NCBI GenBank assembly: GCA_022841745.1
Contig: JALHQW010000001.1
Coordinates: forward strand, 184,056 to 248,055
Reading direction: 5' to 3'
DNA length: 64,000 nucleotides
Source of the DNA: Saprospiraceae bacterium
Lineage (GTDB): Bacteria; Bacteroidota; Bacteroidia; Chitinophagales; Saprospiraceae
The position numbers were made by a program, and so were the translations under genes. Shown in pieces: positions 43,203 to 52,658 of the stretch. The first letter of the stretch is position 1, and each line of letters starts with the position of its first letter. Below the pieces are notes generated by a model. The model did no database searches, was not told where the DNA came from, and saw only the letters and a program-made list of their open reading frames with translations.

Positions 43203-45839
43203 ATGACTTCGGTTCGATATCCTGATTTCAAGAAATTCAAGTTCCGTGAACTGAAATTCTATTCCTCCACGGAATGGCTGGCTGACAACAAAAAAAAGTA
43301 CCGGCAAGTGTTCGACCGCTGGGATACTTCCTATGTCTATGCTGAGCTTTCGTTCTACAACAAGTATTTCGACATAGACGATTGGGATGTGGAGGTAGAG
43401 CTTCGCTGCTACCATATTAAGAAGACTCGAAAAGAACTGTGTGCCTTGCCATTCAAGCGGAAGGTCAGCAAATACGACAATATCGTTTACATTCGGGAGG
43501 GCTGGGGCAACAAGTCGGATGGGACTTTTTGGAAGAAGGGAACCTATGCCTGGGAGGCATTCATTGAGGGCGAAAAAGTGGCATCAAAATATTTCTACAT
43601 CGAGGATGCTGGTGAACATGCATTGAAAAATGGCAACAACGGCTATATCCAAGTGCATTCGTTCAAGCTTTACGAAGGGCCTTATGACGATGTAATGGAG
43701 GAAGACCGAAAGTATTACCGGAAGTTGGATGCAAACGACACCCGATATATCTATGCGGAGATTTTACTCAAGAACGCTCATTTCGACAAGCTTTGGCAAT
43801 GCGAACTGTTCGTAAAATACTACAACGAAGCAAGGGAGTTGAAAGGCCAGGTCATCAGACTTCAAAAAATCGAAAGCAAGGACGAATACTTGAAGATAAG
43901 TGCGGGGTGGGGGAGCAACGTGAAAGGCTCGTGGCGCAAGGATAAATATACCTGCGAACTGGTTTTCATGGACAAGATGATGGCGGCCATATCTTTTGAA
44001 GTTGGCGACACATTCGAGGAAGGTTTGCCACAAGTTTACATGCCAAACCACTTGGCGCCTATCATCTTCACACCTACAGAGGAGTTGAACGAGTCATTCG
44101 AGGAACTGATGGCAAAGCTGGATGCCTTGGTGGGGTTGAAGGAAATCAAGCAAAAAGTGCAAGAGCACGCCCGCTATATTCAGTTTTTGCAACTTCGTAA
44201 AAACGCAGGTTTTGAAGAGAAAGAGACCATCAATGTCCATTCGGTTTTCATTGGGAACCCTGGCACTGGCAAGACGACCGTTGCCAAGATGATGGGGCGG
44301 CTTTATCGCAAAATGGGCTTGCTGTCCAACGGCCACGTTCACGTCGTTGACCGAGTGGATTTGGTAGGCGAATACATCGGCCAAACGGCTCCCAAGGTGA
44401 AGGATGCCATTGAAAAAGCCCGTGGCGGCGTGCTTTTCATTGACGAAGCCTATGCCCTTGCCCGAACCGCCGACGATTCCAAGGATTTTGGCCGGGAGGT
44501 CATTGAAATTCTGATGAAGGAAATGAGCGATGGGAAGGGGGATATTGCCGTCATTGCCGCAGGCTACCCAAAGGAAATGGCCAAGTTCCTCGACAGCAAC
44601 CCCGGCCTTAAGTCTCGTTTCCGACACCATTTTGAGTTCACGGACTACTTGCCACAAGAGTTATCCCAGATTGCATTTTATGCATGCCAAGAAAAAGAGG
44701 TCAAGCTCACCACAGAGGCCAAGACCCGCTTGGACGAAATCATCGTGAACGCCTACCGTGACCGTGATAGAAGCTTTGGTAACGCCCGTTTTGTCTATGA
44801 TTTAATAGAAAAAGCGAAGATGAACCTTGGCCTTCGCATCATGGCAAATGACAGCCCAGCCAGCTTGGAAAGGGCGACGCTCGAAACAATACTTTTCGAA
44901 GATGTATCGAACATTGCTTTCAAGCAAAGCCGAGAGTTGCCGTTGATACCAATTGACGAGGAGCTTTTAAGGGAGTCCATTGGGGAACTTAACAAGTTGA
45001 TTGGCCTCGAAAAAGTGCGCTCACAAATTCTGGAACATGTACGACTAGTGCGATATTATCGGGAAACCAATCGTGATGTGCTGAATAGTTTCTTTTTGCA
45101 TACCGTCCTGATTGGCAATCCTGGGACGGGCAAGACGACAGTAGCCCGTATTTTGACAAAGATTTACAAGGCACTTGGCATATTGGAAAGGGGCCATATG
45201 GTGGAAACCGATCGGCAGGGGCTTGTGGCTGGCTTTGTGGGTCAAACAGCCAACAAAACCGCCGAGAAGATTGATGAAGCGATGGGAGGGGTCTTGTTTA
45301 TTGACGAAGCCTATTCATTGTCGCAGAAGAGCAACACCGGAAATGACTTCGGCGACGAGGCCATTCAAACAATCCTGAAAAGGATGGAAGACCGACGAGG
45401 GCAGTTTTTCGTCTTCGTGGCTGGCTATCCCGATAATATGGAAGCGTTCCTGAAGGCCAACCCCGGCCTTAGTAGCCGCTTTGACAAGGTGTTGAAATTC
45501 GAGGATTATTCGGCAGAAGACCTGTTGAAAATTGCACTCCAAATGCTGGAGGAAAAAGGCATTTTGCCTGCCCCGGAGGCAGAAGAGCATATGACGGCCT
45601 ATATGAAATTCATATACAATTACAGAGACAAGTATTTTGGAAATGCACGCACAGTACGGCAGGTCGTGACGGAAGCCATCAAAAACCAGAATTTGAGATT
45701 GGCAGCTTTGTCGCCTGATGAGCGAGAGAACATTTCCTCCAATATCCTGATTCTGGAAGATGTGATTGACTTCAAATTGGACAATAGCTCCTTTATCTTC
45801 AATAAAAAAGGCATCGGATTCCGTCGCAGTGGCGATTAA
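43203..45839 (+). CDS. Tandem CbxX/CfxQ-type AAA+ ATPase with duplicated unknown N-terminal domain
   Basis: 878 residues, no signal peptide. Two similar domains of about 125 residues come first (about 5-135: FKFRELKFYSSTEW ... REGWGNKSDGTFWKKGTYAWE; about 148-275: HSFKLYEGPYDD ... SAGWGSNVKGSWRKDKYTCE); both share an RYIYAE/SYVYAE strand and a GWG-W-KG-Y motif and look like beta sandwiches. Then two CbxX-type AAA+ modules, each with Walker A GNPGTGKT (351-358 and about 636), Walker B LFIDEAY and an arginine-finger segment SRF. Such ATPases remodel protein complexes (CbbX, SpoVK, EccA). Target unknown. A -7 element TACTTTTG is at 43155-43162. Convergent with pdhB, sharing the TTAA stop bases. 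Confidence 0.88.
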   Translation: MTSVRYPDFKKFKFRELKFYSSTEWLADNKKKYRQVFDRWDTSYVYAELSFYNKYFDIDDWDVEVELRCYHIKKTRKELCALPFKRKVSKYDNIVYIREGWGNKSDGTFWKKGTYAWEAFIEGEKVASKYFYIEDAGEHALKNGNNGYIQVHSFKLYEGPYDDVMEEDRKYYRKLDANDTRYIYAEILLKNAHFDKLWQCELFVKYYNEARELKGQVIRLQKIESKDEYLKISAGWGSNVKGSWRKDKYTCELVFMDKMMAAISFEVGDTFEEGLPQVYMPNHLAPIIFTPTEELNESFEELMAKLDALVGLKEIKQKVQEHARYIQFLQLRKNAGFEEKETINVHSVFIGNPGTGKTTVAKMMGRLYRKMGLLSNGHVHVVDRVDLVGEYIGQTAPKVKDAIEKARGGVLFIDEAYALARTADDSKDFGREVIEILMKEMSDGKGDIAVIAAGYPKEMAKFLDSNPGLKSRFRHHFEFTDYLPQELSQIAFYACQEKEVKLTTEAKTRLDEIIVNAYRDRDRSFGNARFVYDLIEKAKMNLGLRIMANDSPASLERATLETILFEDVSNIAFKQSRELPLIPIDEELLRESIGELNKLIGLEKVRSQILEHVRLVRYYRETNRDVLNSFFLHTVLIGNPGTGKTTVARILTKIYKALGILERGHMVETDRQGLVAGFVGQTANKTAEKIDEAMGGVLFIDEAYSLSQKSNTGNDFGDEAIQTILKRMEDRRGQFFVFVAGYPDNMEAFLKANPGLSSRFDKVLKFEDYSAEDLLKIALQMLEEKGILPAPEAEEHMTAYMKFIYNYRDKYFGNARTVRQVVTEAIKNQNLRLAALSPDERENISSNILILEDVIDFKLDNSSFIFNKKGIGFRRSGD

Positions 45840-46822
45840 GCCACCACGTACATCACTTCTTTTACCGCCTTGACGATCTTGGTTGGATTGGGCATGTATT
45901 CTTCCACCAAAGTTGGGGCATAGCCCAAGGAGGTATCGGCTGCATTGACCCTTGTTACAGGTGCATCCAAGTGGTCGAAAGCGTATTTTTGAACTTGGTA
46001 AGCGATTTCAGAGGAAACCCCGAACAATGGCCAAGACTCATCCACAACGACCAAACGGTTCGTTTTTTTGACGGATGCAACAACGGTGTCAATATCCAAC
46101 GGACGGATGGTTCGAAGGTCAATTACTTCGGCAGAAATGCCCATGCCTTCCAATACTTCGGCGGCCTTCAGTGCTTCGAGCACCATTTTATTGAAAGAAA
46201 CAATGGTAACATCAGAGCCTTGTCTGCGAACAACTGCCACGCCAATTGGCACTAAATATTCTCCCTCTGGTACAATTCCTTTATGGCCATACAGCACTTC
46301 CGATTCCATCATGCAGACCGGGTCATTGTCCCGAATGGCCGATTTGATAAGTCCCTTGGCATCGGCTGGGTCAATACAAGATATGACTTTCAAGCCAGGC
46401 ACATTACCCATCCAGCTTTCAAAGGTTTGAGAGTGCTGCTGTGCCAATTGGCCAGCTGCACCTGAGGGCCCCCTGAACAAAATAGGGCATGTAAAATCGC
46501 CAGCGGATTGAGACAGTGTTTTGGCAGCATTGTTCACGATTTGATCAAATGCCAAAACAGCGAAATTCCAGGTCATGAACTCAATTATGGGGCGGAGGCC
46601 ATTCATGGCAGCACCGACACCAATACCCGCAAAGCCAAGCTCTGCAATCGGCGTGTCAATGACCCTGCGTGGGCCAAATTCCTCCAACATGCCCTTCGTG
46701 ACCTTGTAGGCACCGTTGTATTCTGCCACTTCTTCGCCCATGATGAACACGTTATCATCACGTCTCATTTCCTCCGACATGCCCTCCCGAAGGGCTTCCC
46801 TTAATTGAAGTTCTCTTGCCAT
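45836..46822 (-). CDS. pdhB: Pyruvate dehydrogenase E1 component, beta subunit
   Basis: Beta subunit of the E1 decarboxylase of the pyruvate dehydrogenase complex, which feeds acetyl-CoA into the citric acid cycle. Start at 46822 (MARELQLREALREGMSEEM); the longer frame reads through the promoter. Typical blocks: MGEEVAEYNGAYKVTKG, DTPIAELGFAGIGVGAAMNG, RGPSGAAGQLAQQHSQ and the C-terminal transketolase domain with DLRTIRPLDIDTV. 328 residues, normal. The alpha subunit gene is not nearby, as is common in this phylum. Confidence 0.95.
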   Translation of the reverse strand: MARELQLREALREGMSEEMRRDDNVFIMGEEVAEYNGAYKVTKGMLEEFGPRRVIDTPIAELGFAGIGVGAAMNGLRPIIEFMTWNFAVLAFDQIVNNAAKTLSQSAGDFTCPILFRGPSGAAGQLAQQHSQTFESWMGNVPGLKVISCIDPADAKGLIKSAIRDNDPVCMMESEVLYGHKGIVPEGEYLVPIGVAVVRRQGSDVTIVSFNKMVLEALKAAEVLEGMGISAEVIDLRTIRPLDIDTVVASVKKTNRLVVVDESWPLFGVSSEIAYQVQKYAFDHLDAPVTRVNAADTSLGYAPTLVEEYMPNPTKIVKAVKEVMYVVA

Positions 46823-46869
46823 TGCTAAATTTGATTGTTTTTCAACCGCAAACTGCGGCAATTTGAATG

Positions 46870-46877
46870 CAAAGTTA
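46870..46877 (-). promoter_or_regulatory. -7 element TAACTTTG for pdhB
   Basis: TAACTTTG on the minus strand, 47 bp before the pdhB start, with TTTTTG about 23 bp further upstream, at the long end of the usual spacer. Confidence 0.5.
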
Positions 46878-47071
46878 TTTTGTGCTGGCAAACTTTTCGT
46901 CAAAAAAAACGAAATGATTGCAAAAGAAAATTCTTGACAAACCTAAAAAAAATCACAACAGTTTTGAATAGTTTTATTTGGTCAAGAATCTCGAAATTAA
47001 ATCACAATAATTTTTAACTTTCAAAATTAAATAACGAACTTTGGCGTGTAAACTGCAATTCTTAATCCACT

Positions 47072-48004
47072 ATGCCCACATTCAACATCAAGTCATTGCT
47101 AATTGTTACAGCTTTTTTTTCGCTTTTCTCCTGCGAAGAGATTGTCGAACTACCATTCGATATTGATCCAATCATTGAGATTAGAAGCAGACTTTCTGAA
47201 AGTGGTTTGGATGCCCAAGTATTTTTGGCAAAATCGGCTACGGACAACACGCCAACCCAGTACATTGACAATGCAACGGTGAAGGTTTTTAAGAAAAATA
47301 GTTTCCTTCAGCAATTAACGCTCGAAATAGATGAAAATGAATTGCCTTGCTACAAAACAAATAATTGGGTGCCGGAATACGATGTTGAATATACTTTGGT
47401 GGTTGAAGTTGAAAATTTTAAAACCGTTACCGCAAAAACCATCGTCCCCAAACCAGTAAGCATCGAAGAGCCTTTTTTTGAAAATACCTCCAGTTCTGAT
47501 GTTGGTTCAGAGATTACCAAAGTTAATTTCGATGTTTCTTTCAACATCACTGACCCTGCCGCAACATCCAACTATTACCACTTGTCTTTCTACCAACAGC
47601 TATACAGCTACGTTTTGGATGAACAAGGCAATCCTGTGGCCCAGGAAAACACCTTGGAATATGCGAAAATTGATATTAAAACACTAGATGAATCAGGGCC
47701 AGCTGAAAAATTTCGCAGTAATGATTACCTTTTCAATGATGAGCGCTTCAATGGGCAGTTGCTAAGGTTGGCCTTTAAAGGAAGCTTTGAGTATGACAAA
47801 TCGAAAAAAATGCCAGGCCAGTTTTTCGTTGTGCTACGAACTGTATCTGAAGATTATTACTTGTCCGAAAAATCAAAGCTAATCCAAACCAACATCGATG
47901 ATGATCCTGTTAAAGGAGATGTGTTTTTTAACAACACCAATAATGGGGTAGGTACTTTTACTGGCTTTACAACGAATACCAATATTTTCAAACTCCAAGG
48001 CTAA
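47072..48004 (+). CDS. DUF4249-type lipoprotein
   Basis: 310 residues with a lipoprotein signal (lipobox LFSC, Cys21) followed by EEIVELPFDIDPIIEI, the typical DUF4249 opening. The next regions (NATVKVFKKN, YTLVVEVENFKTVTAKTIVPKPVSI-like text) and the ending VKGDVFFNNTNNGVGTFTGF also fit that family. DUF4249 proteins usually sit beside a TonB-dependent receptor and are thought to be its outer-membrane partner; here there is none, so it is an orphan. Role otherwise unknown. Confidence 0.8.
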   Translation: MPTFNIKSLLIVTAFFSLFSCEEIVELPFDIDPIIEIRSRLSESGLDAQVFLAKSATDNTPTQYIDNATVKVFKKNSFLQQLTLEIDENELPCYKTNNWVPEYDVEYTLVVEVENFKTVTAKTIVPKPVSIEEPFFENTSSSDVGSEITKVNFDVSFNITDPAATSNYYHLSFYQQLYSYVLDEQGNPVAQENTLEYAKIDIKTLDESGPAEKFRSNDYLFNDERFNGQLLRLAFKGSFEYDKSKKMPGQFFVVLRTVSEDYYLSEKSKLIQTNIDDDPVKGDVFFNNTNNGVGTFTGFTTNTNIFKLQG

Positions 48005-48088
48005 AGACTAAATACCCAAAGTGGCGAGCACACTAAGTTGGGTTTCGTAGGCATTGCTCAAAAAATTGTACGAAATACGACTAAAAAA

Positions 48089-48127
48089 ACGGAGGCGGCA
48101 TGTTCAAGTGCCGCCTCCGTTTTTTTT
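48089..48127. terminator. Bidirectional terminator
   Basis: ACGGAGGCGGCA and TGCCGCCTCCGT form a perfect 12-bp stem with an 8-base loop, flanked by seven A and eight T. It ends the DUF4249 gene and can also stop the GlgE-like transcript from the other side. Confidence 0.93.
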
Positions 48128-48232
48128 GGTGCATCAACCCAACCCCTGTTGAAGAGCAAGGGAAAATGACCCACCTTTTCACGTGTCCTAAAAAACCAGG
48201 ATTACTCGTGTACCCGAAATTAGGAATTGCTG

Positions 48233-50179
48233 CTATACTTCTAATTTCAAGATGTGCAGGGGATACTGGTCAGGGCGAAGCTCTACGAAGTTCCAATCGT
48301 TGAACCAATGGTAAGTTTCTTTAGTCAGCAAATCGGTAACTTCCAGATTGAACCATTTACCCCGTAGGCCAAGTAAGTCCTTCGGCACTTCCACATGCCC
48401 GGTTCGGTTATGTAGAGGGTCAAGGTTGATGATGCACCAGATTATGTTCTTCAAATCTTTGGTTGCCCTTACGAAACTTACAATATGGTCATTGTCAGTA
48501 CCAGTAAAAGTTAGGTTGAACATATTGTGCATAGCAGGATTATCCTTCCTGATTTTATTCATTTTTGTTATAAAATCAGTCACCCTATTCTGTTTTGCCC
48601 AGTCGTGCTGGACAATTTCGTATTTCTCAGAATGATTGTACCGTTCCTTGCTCCCGGGGAAACGCTGGTTGTACATGAGTTCAAAGGCCGGGCCATAAAC
48701 GCCGCAGTTGGACCCTAACATAGATGCCAAGGCATACTGAAGCATAAAGGCATTTTCGCCTTTATCTGCAAGATAGCTTGGCAAGATATCGGGTGTATTG
48801 GTGAAAAAGTTTGGATGTACAAATTCGCTTGTATCCCCTTTTATAAGTTCAGATATATATTGTTGAAGGTCATTTTTGTTGGAGTTCCTCCAAATGAAGT
48901 AGGTGAAGGATTGGTTGAAGCCGACTTTTGCAAGCTCTTCCTGAATGACTGCCCTGGTAAAGGCGCCCGAGAGGAAAATCACATCCGGATAGGCAGATTG
49001 AACTTCAACAATCAACCAATTCCAAAAGCCAAATGGCTGATGGTGAGGTGTACTTGCATAGAAAATTCGGACACCCTTTTCTGCCCAGAACAAGAAAATC
49101 CGTTTCATCTCATCCCAGAGATTACGCCAATCCTCGCATTCAAAATTAAGGTCAACGATATCTTGATAATTCAATGGAGGAACTTCTTCAACAGCCAACC
49201 TGCCGTCAGGAAGTTGAAAGAACCAATCAGGATGGTCTTTGGTGTAGGGGTGGTCAGCCGAGCAGCGCAAGCTAATATCAAGGGCCATTTCGATACCCGA
49301 TTGCTTGGCCGCTTTCACAAGGTTTTCGAAATCCTTCATTGTTCCGAGTAAAGGGTTGACAGCCATGTGCCCCCCACCCTCACTTCCAACCGACCAAGGG
49401 GATCCAACATCACCTGGCTCAGCAACAACACTATTGTTTTTTCCTTTTCTATTTGTCTTTCCAATTGGGAAAATAGGTGGTAAGAACAGCACATCGAATC
49501 CCATATCGGCAATGCGGGGCAAGAGTGCTTGGCAATCCTTAAAACTGCCATGCTTCCCTGGAATTTGACTTGCCGATCGGGGAAACATCAAATACCAAGT
49601 ACTGAACAATTCCTTGGGTCGCCCAACTCTGACGAGCATGTTTTTATCAAAAATGGTAGGAAATTGCTTTAAGCGGCATTCTCCAAACAATTGGATAGCC
49701 TCTTCACTGAGCAGTACCTTGCAGACTTCTGCGTACTTTGATGGATTTTCCATCAATTTAAGCCATTCCTTAAGTTGCTTTGCTACCGATTTTTCCGCTT
49801 GGTCAGCTGCTTTCCTAAGCCAAACAGTTCCTTGTAGTAAATGATTTGCTAAGTTTTGGCCTGCATTGCTTTTCCATTGTAAGCCATGGTGCCAAGTTGC
49901 CAAGTGGTCAACCCATGCTTCAATCCTGTATAAATAGAAGCCTAATGTTTCTACGATGAAAGCTCCCTCCCATTGTTCATTTTCAACGGGTTTCATAGGC
50001 ACTTCATGCCATGTGTCTTCACTTTCAGATTTATAGATAATTGAGGCTCGAAGTACGTCATCGCCATCACAGAAAATATCGGCAGTGACCTTCACTTCTT
50101 CTCCTGAAATCCTCTTTATATAGTGATTCCCATCTGAAAGTAGCGGCTTTACATTGGTGATAATTGCACGGTTTCTCAT
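48233..50179 (-). CDS. GlgE-like GH13_3 protein lacking catalytic residues
   Basis: 648 residues from the ATG at 50179. The whole GlgE (maltose-1-phosphate maltosyltransferase) fold is recognisable: N-terminal beta domain, helical insertion (about 120-175), LPPIFPIGKTNRKGKNN, GSPWSVGSEGGGHMAVNPLLGT, EMALDISLRCSADHPYTKDHPDWF (part), NYQDIVDLNFE and NTPDILPSYL. But the nucleophile block RVDNPH reads YASTPH (Asp to Ser376) and the acid/base block FLAEAFTRP reads FLSGAFTRA (Glu to Gly405). The 29-residue spacing between the two is kept. It is therefore probably not a working transferase. No treS, mak or glgB lies nearby. It has a full consensus promoter, so it is likely expressed; a sugar-binding or regulatory role is inferred. 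Confidence 0.85.
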   Translation of the reverse strand: MRNRAIITNVKPLLSDGNHYIKRISGEEVKVTADIFCDGDDVLRASIIYKSESEDTWHEVPMKPVENEQWEGAFIVETLGFYLYRIEAWVDHLATWHHGLQWKSNAGQNLANHLLQGTVWLRKAADQAEKSVAKQLKEWLKLMENPSKYAEVCKVLLSEEAIQLFGECRLKQFPTIFDKNMLVRVGRPKELFSTWYLMFPRSASQIPGKHGSFKDCQALLPRIADMGFDVLFLPPIFPIGKTNRKGKNNSVVAEPGDVGSPWSVGSEGGGHMAVNPLLGTMKDFENLVKAAKQSGIEMALDISLRCSADHPYTKDHPDWFFQLPDGRLAVEEVPPLNYQDIVDLNFECEDWRNLWDEMKRIFLFWAEKGVRIFYASTPHHQPFGFWNWLIVEVQSAYPDVIFLSGAFTRAVIQEELAKVGFNQSFTYFIWRNSNKNDLQQYISELIKGDTSEFVHPNFFTNTPDILPSYLADKGENAFMLQYALASMLGSNCGVYGPAFELMYNQRFPGSKERYNHSEKYEIVQHDWAKQNRVTDFITKMNKIRKDNPAMHNMFNLTFTGTDNDHIVSFVRATKDLKNIIWCIINLDPLHNRTGHVEVPKDLLGLRGKWFNLEVTDLLTKETYHWFNDWNFVELRPDQYPLHILKLEV

Positions 50180-50238
50180 TATAGCAAGGTTCGGAATTAA
50201 GTGAATCAATCGTGAGAAATGTAAATTAGTGTCGAGTT

Positions 50239-50269
50239 CAAAGGTAGTCCCAAGTTTGAATTGGGCAAA
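50239..50269 (-). promoter_or_regulatory. Full consensus promoter for the GlgE-like gene
   Basis: Read on the minus strand: TTTG (50269-50266), a 19-bp spacer, then TACCTTTG (50246-50239), 60 bp before the start at 50179. Confidence 0.7.
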
Positions 50270-50302
50270 ATAATTTAATCCATAAGGGCCAAGTCTATTA
50301 AA

Positions 50303-50340
50303 CCAAAACGGCCAAGCAAAAATATGCCTGACCGTTTTGG
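50303..50340 (-). terminator. Terminator of pnp
   Basis: 16-bp arms CCAAAACGG... with two positions that pair as G-U on the minus strand but mismatch on the plus strand; loop of 6. It lies 30 bp past the pnp stop. Confidence 0.75.
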
Positions 50341-50369
50341 TTTTTGAAAATCAATGGTCGTAGAAGGCA

Positions 50370-52658
50370 TCAACGCCTTCCACCGCCGCCACCGCCACGG
50401 TAACCACCACCGCCGCCACCGCCACGGTGTCCACCTCCGCCGCCGCCGCCACGGTGTCCACCTCCGCCGCCACGAGGGCCGCCGCCACCGTCGCCATTGT
50501 CGAGGTATTCATCGTCAGTAGGCATGGTGCCATCTGGTTTCACCATCAGCGCCTTCCTCGAAAGCCGGAATTTGCCAGTGGTCTTGTCAATTCCGATAAG
50601 TTTCACCTTTACAGGGTCGCCTTCCTGGAATACTTCTTCTACATTCTCAATACGGCTGTGCGACATTTCTGTGACGTGGAGCAGTCCGCTCTTGCCACTG
50701 AAGTCAACAAAAACACCGTAAGGCATCACAGTTTTCACAATTGCCTCGTACACATCACCAACCGATGGGGTAAAGGTGATTTGGCGTACACGAGCTAAAG
50801 CAGCATCAATATTCGCCTTGTTCGGGCTTGCAATGGTGACACGGCCTTGGTCGCCAATCTCCTCGATATTGATGATGGTGCCAGTTGTGCTCTGGATTTC
50901 TTGGATGATTTTGCCACCAGGCCCGATGACTGCTCCAATGAAGCTCTTATCAATGAACATTTCGGCAATGCGAGGTGCATGTGGCTTGAGGTCTTCCCTT
51001 GGCACGGCCATAGCTTCCGCCATTTTGGAAAGAATGTGAAGGCGGCCTTCTTTGGCTTGGTTCAGTGCCTCTTCCAATGCCTCGTAGCTAAGGCCATCAA
51101 TTTTGATGTCCATTTGGCAGCCACAAATGCCATCAACCGTACCTGTAACTTTGAAGTCCATATCACCAAGAGCGTCCTCGTCGCCGAGGATATCGCTGAG
51201 AATGGCGTATTTGCTGCCTTCGGCAATCATGCCCATGGCAATACCGGAAACGGCTTTCTTCACTGGAACGCCTGCATCCATCAAAGCCAATGAGCCTGCG
51301 CAAACCGTGGCCATGGAGGAGGAGCCATTGCTTTCCAAGATGTCCGACACAATCCTTACAGTATAAGGAAAGGCGTCTGGCATGGCCATTTTCAACGAAC
51401 GGCTGGCGAGGTTAGCGTGGCCAATCTCACGACGACCAGGGGCACGGAGCGGCTTGGTCTCGCCGGTAGAAAAGGGAGGGAAGTTGTAATGGAGGATGAA
51501 TTTTTCGAAATAAATCTCCATTGCCGTGTCAATCATGGACTCATCCAACTTGGTGCCAAGCGTGACTGTTGTCAATGATTGCGTTTCACCTCTAGTGAAG
51601 ATAGCAGAACCGTGCGGAGAAGGCAAATAGTCAACTTCGCACCAAATCGGGCGGATTTCATCAGACTTGCGACCATCGAGGCGCACACCATCGGTGAGCA
51701 CCATGTTCCGAATGACTTTTTTCTTCAAATCTTCAAGACATTCTTTTATATAGGCAGTGTTCTCTTCCATGAACTCTTCACCTTTTTCAGTGGTGAAATG
51801 CTCTATAAGGCTATCTTTAATTTCATCAAATTTGGCTTTGCGGTCTTGCTTCTCAAGGCCACCCTTGGCTGCTTCATAGATTTTGTCTTTTGCCAATTCA
51901 ATGACCTTGTTCTTGATTTCCTCGTTTTCTTCGATGGCAGGAACTTCACGCTTGGTGAGTGCTTTGCCGCCTACTTTTTGGACAAGCGCCAATTGAGCGT
52001 TGCATTGGACTTTTATGGCTTCGTGCGCTATTTTAATGGCTTGGACGAGGTCGCTCTCGGAACACTCCTTCGATTCGCCCTCCACCATCATAATATTGTT
52101 CAAGTCAGCTGCTACTATAATGTTGATATCCGATGTTGCGCAATCTGATTTGCTTGGGTTAACGACGAACTCGCCGTTTATTCGAGCAACACGGGCCTCA
52201 GAAATGGGGCCTTGCCATGGTATGTCGGAAAGCATCAAAGCAGTGGAAGCTGCAAGTGCGGCATAGGCATCCGGCAAGGTATTTTTCTCTCCTGAAATCA
52301 GTTGGATGATAACTTGGGTTTCAACCATGAACCCATCGGGGAACAATGGACGGATGGCCCGGTCAACCAAGCGGGAAATGAGCACTTCGTAATCGGAAAG
52401 CTTAGCCTCCCTGCGGAAAAAATTGCCGGGAATGCGGCCTGCGCTCGCAAATTTTTCCATGTAGTCCACGGAAAGCGGAAAGAATGCCTGGCCTTCCTTT
52501 GCTTGCTTTGCTGCAACAACCGTCGCAAGCAACATGGTGTCGCCGACCCTTACGACGACTGACCCATCGGCTTGGGCTGCAAGTTTGCCCGTTTCGAGGG
52601 TCACCTCCTTGCCATCTGGCAAATTAAAGGAGGTGGTAGTTGGAATTTGTTTACCCAT
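50370..52658 (-). CDS. pnp: Polyribonucleotide nucleotidyltransferase with RGG-rich tail
   Basis: 3'-to-5' phosphorolytic RNA exonuclease, cytoplasm. 762 residues with two RNase PH domains (first: GSVVVRVGDTMLLATVV; second: RPIWCEVDYLPSPHGSAIFTRGETQSL, part, with SRSLKMAMPDAFPYTVR and GDEDALGDMDFKV), a KH domain (IGPGGKIIQEIQSTTGT) and an S1 domain (GDVYEAIVKTVMPYGVFVDF). The last 40 or so residues are almost only Gly, Arg and His (GGGGGHRGGGGG repeats), an RGG-like tail that probably adds RNA binding. It follows rpsO, as in many bacteria. Confidence 0.97.
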   Translation of the reverse strand: MGKQIPTTTSFNLPDGKEVTLETGKLAAQADGSVVVRVGDTMLLATVVAAKQAKEGQAFFPLSVDYMEKFASAGRIPGNFFRREAKLSDYEVLISRLVDRAIRPLFPDGFMVETQVIIQLISGEKNTLPDAYAALAASTALMLSDIPWQGPISEARVARINGEFVVNPSKSDCATSDINIIVAADLNNIMMVEGESKECSESDLVQAIKIAHEAIKVQCNAQLALVQKVGGKALTKREVPAIEENEEIKNKVIELAKDKIYEAAKGGLEKQDRKAKFDEIKDSLIEHFTTEKGEEFMEENTAYIKECLEDLKKKVIRNMVLTDGVRLDGRKSDEIRPIWCEVDYLPSPHGSAIFTRGETQSLTTVTLGTKLDESMIDTAMEIYFEKFILHYNFPPFSTGETKPLRAPGRREIGHANLASRSLKMAMPDAFPYTVRIVSDILESNGSSSMATVCAGSLALMDAGVPVKKAVSGIAMGMIAEGSKYAILSDILGDEDALGDMDFKVTGTVDGICGCQMDIKIDGLSYEALEEALNQAKEGRLHILSKMAEAMAVPREDLKPHAPRIAEMFIDKSFIGAVIGPGGKIIQEIQSTTGTIINIEEIGDQGRVTIASPNKANIDAALARVRQITFTPSVGDVYEAIVKTVMPYGVFVDFSGKSGLLHVTEMSHSRIENVEEVFQEGDPVKVKLIGIDKTTGKFRLSRKALMVKPDGTMPTDDEYLDNGDGGGGPRGGGGGHRGGGGGGGHRGGGGGGGYRGGGGGGRR

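Noticed and set aside
48233..50179. Active GlgE (maltosyltransferase) call
   Set aside because: Overall similarity is strong, but nucleophile and acid/base residues are replaced, so the enzyme name would mislead.
50351..50533. Ala/Val-rich 60-aa frame at the pnp 3' end
   Set aside because: It is the RGG-coding repeat read in another frame.
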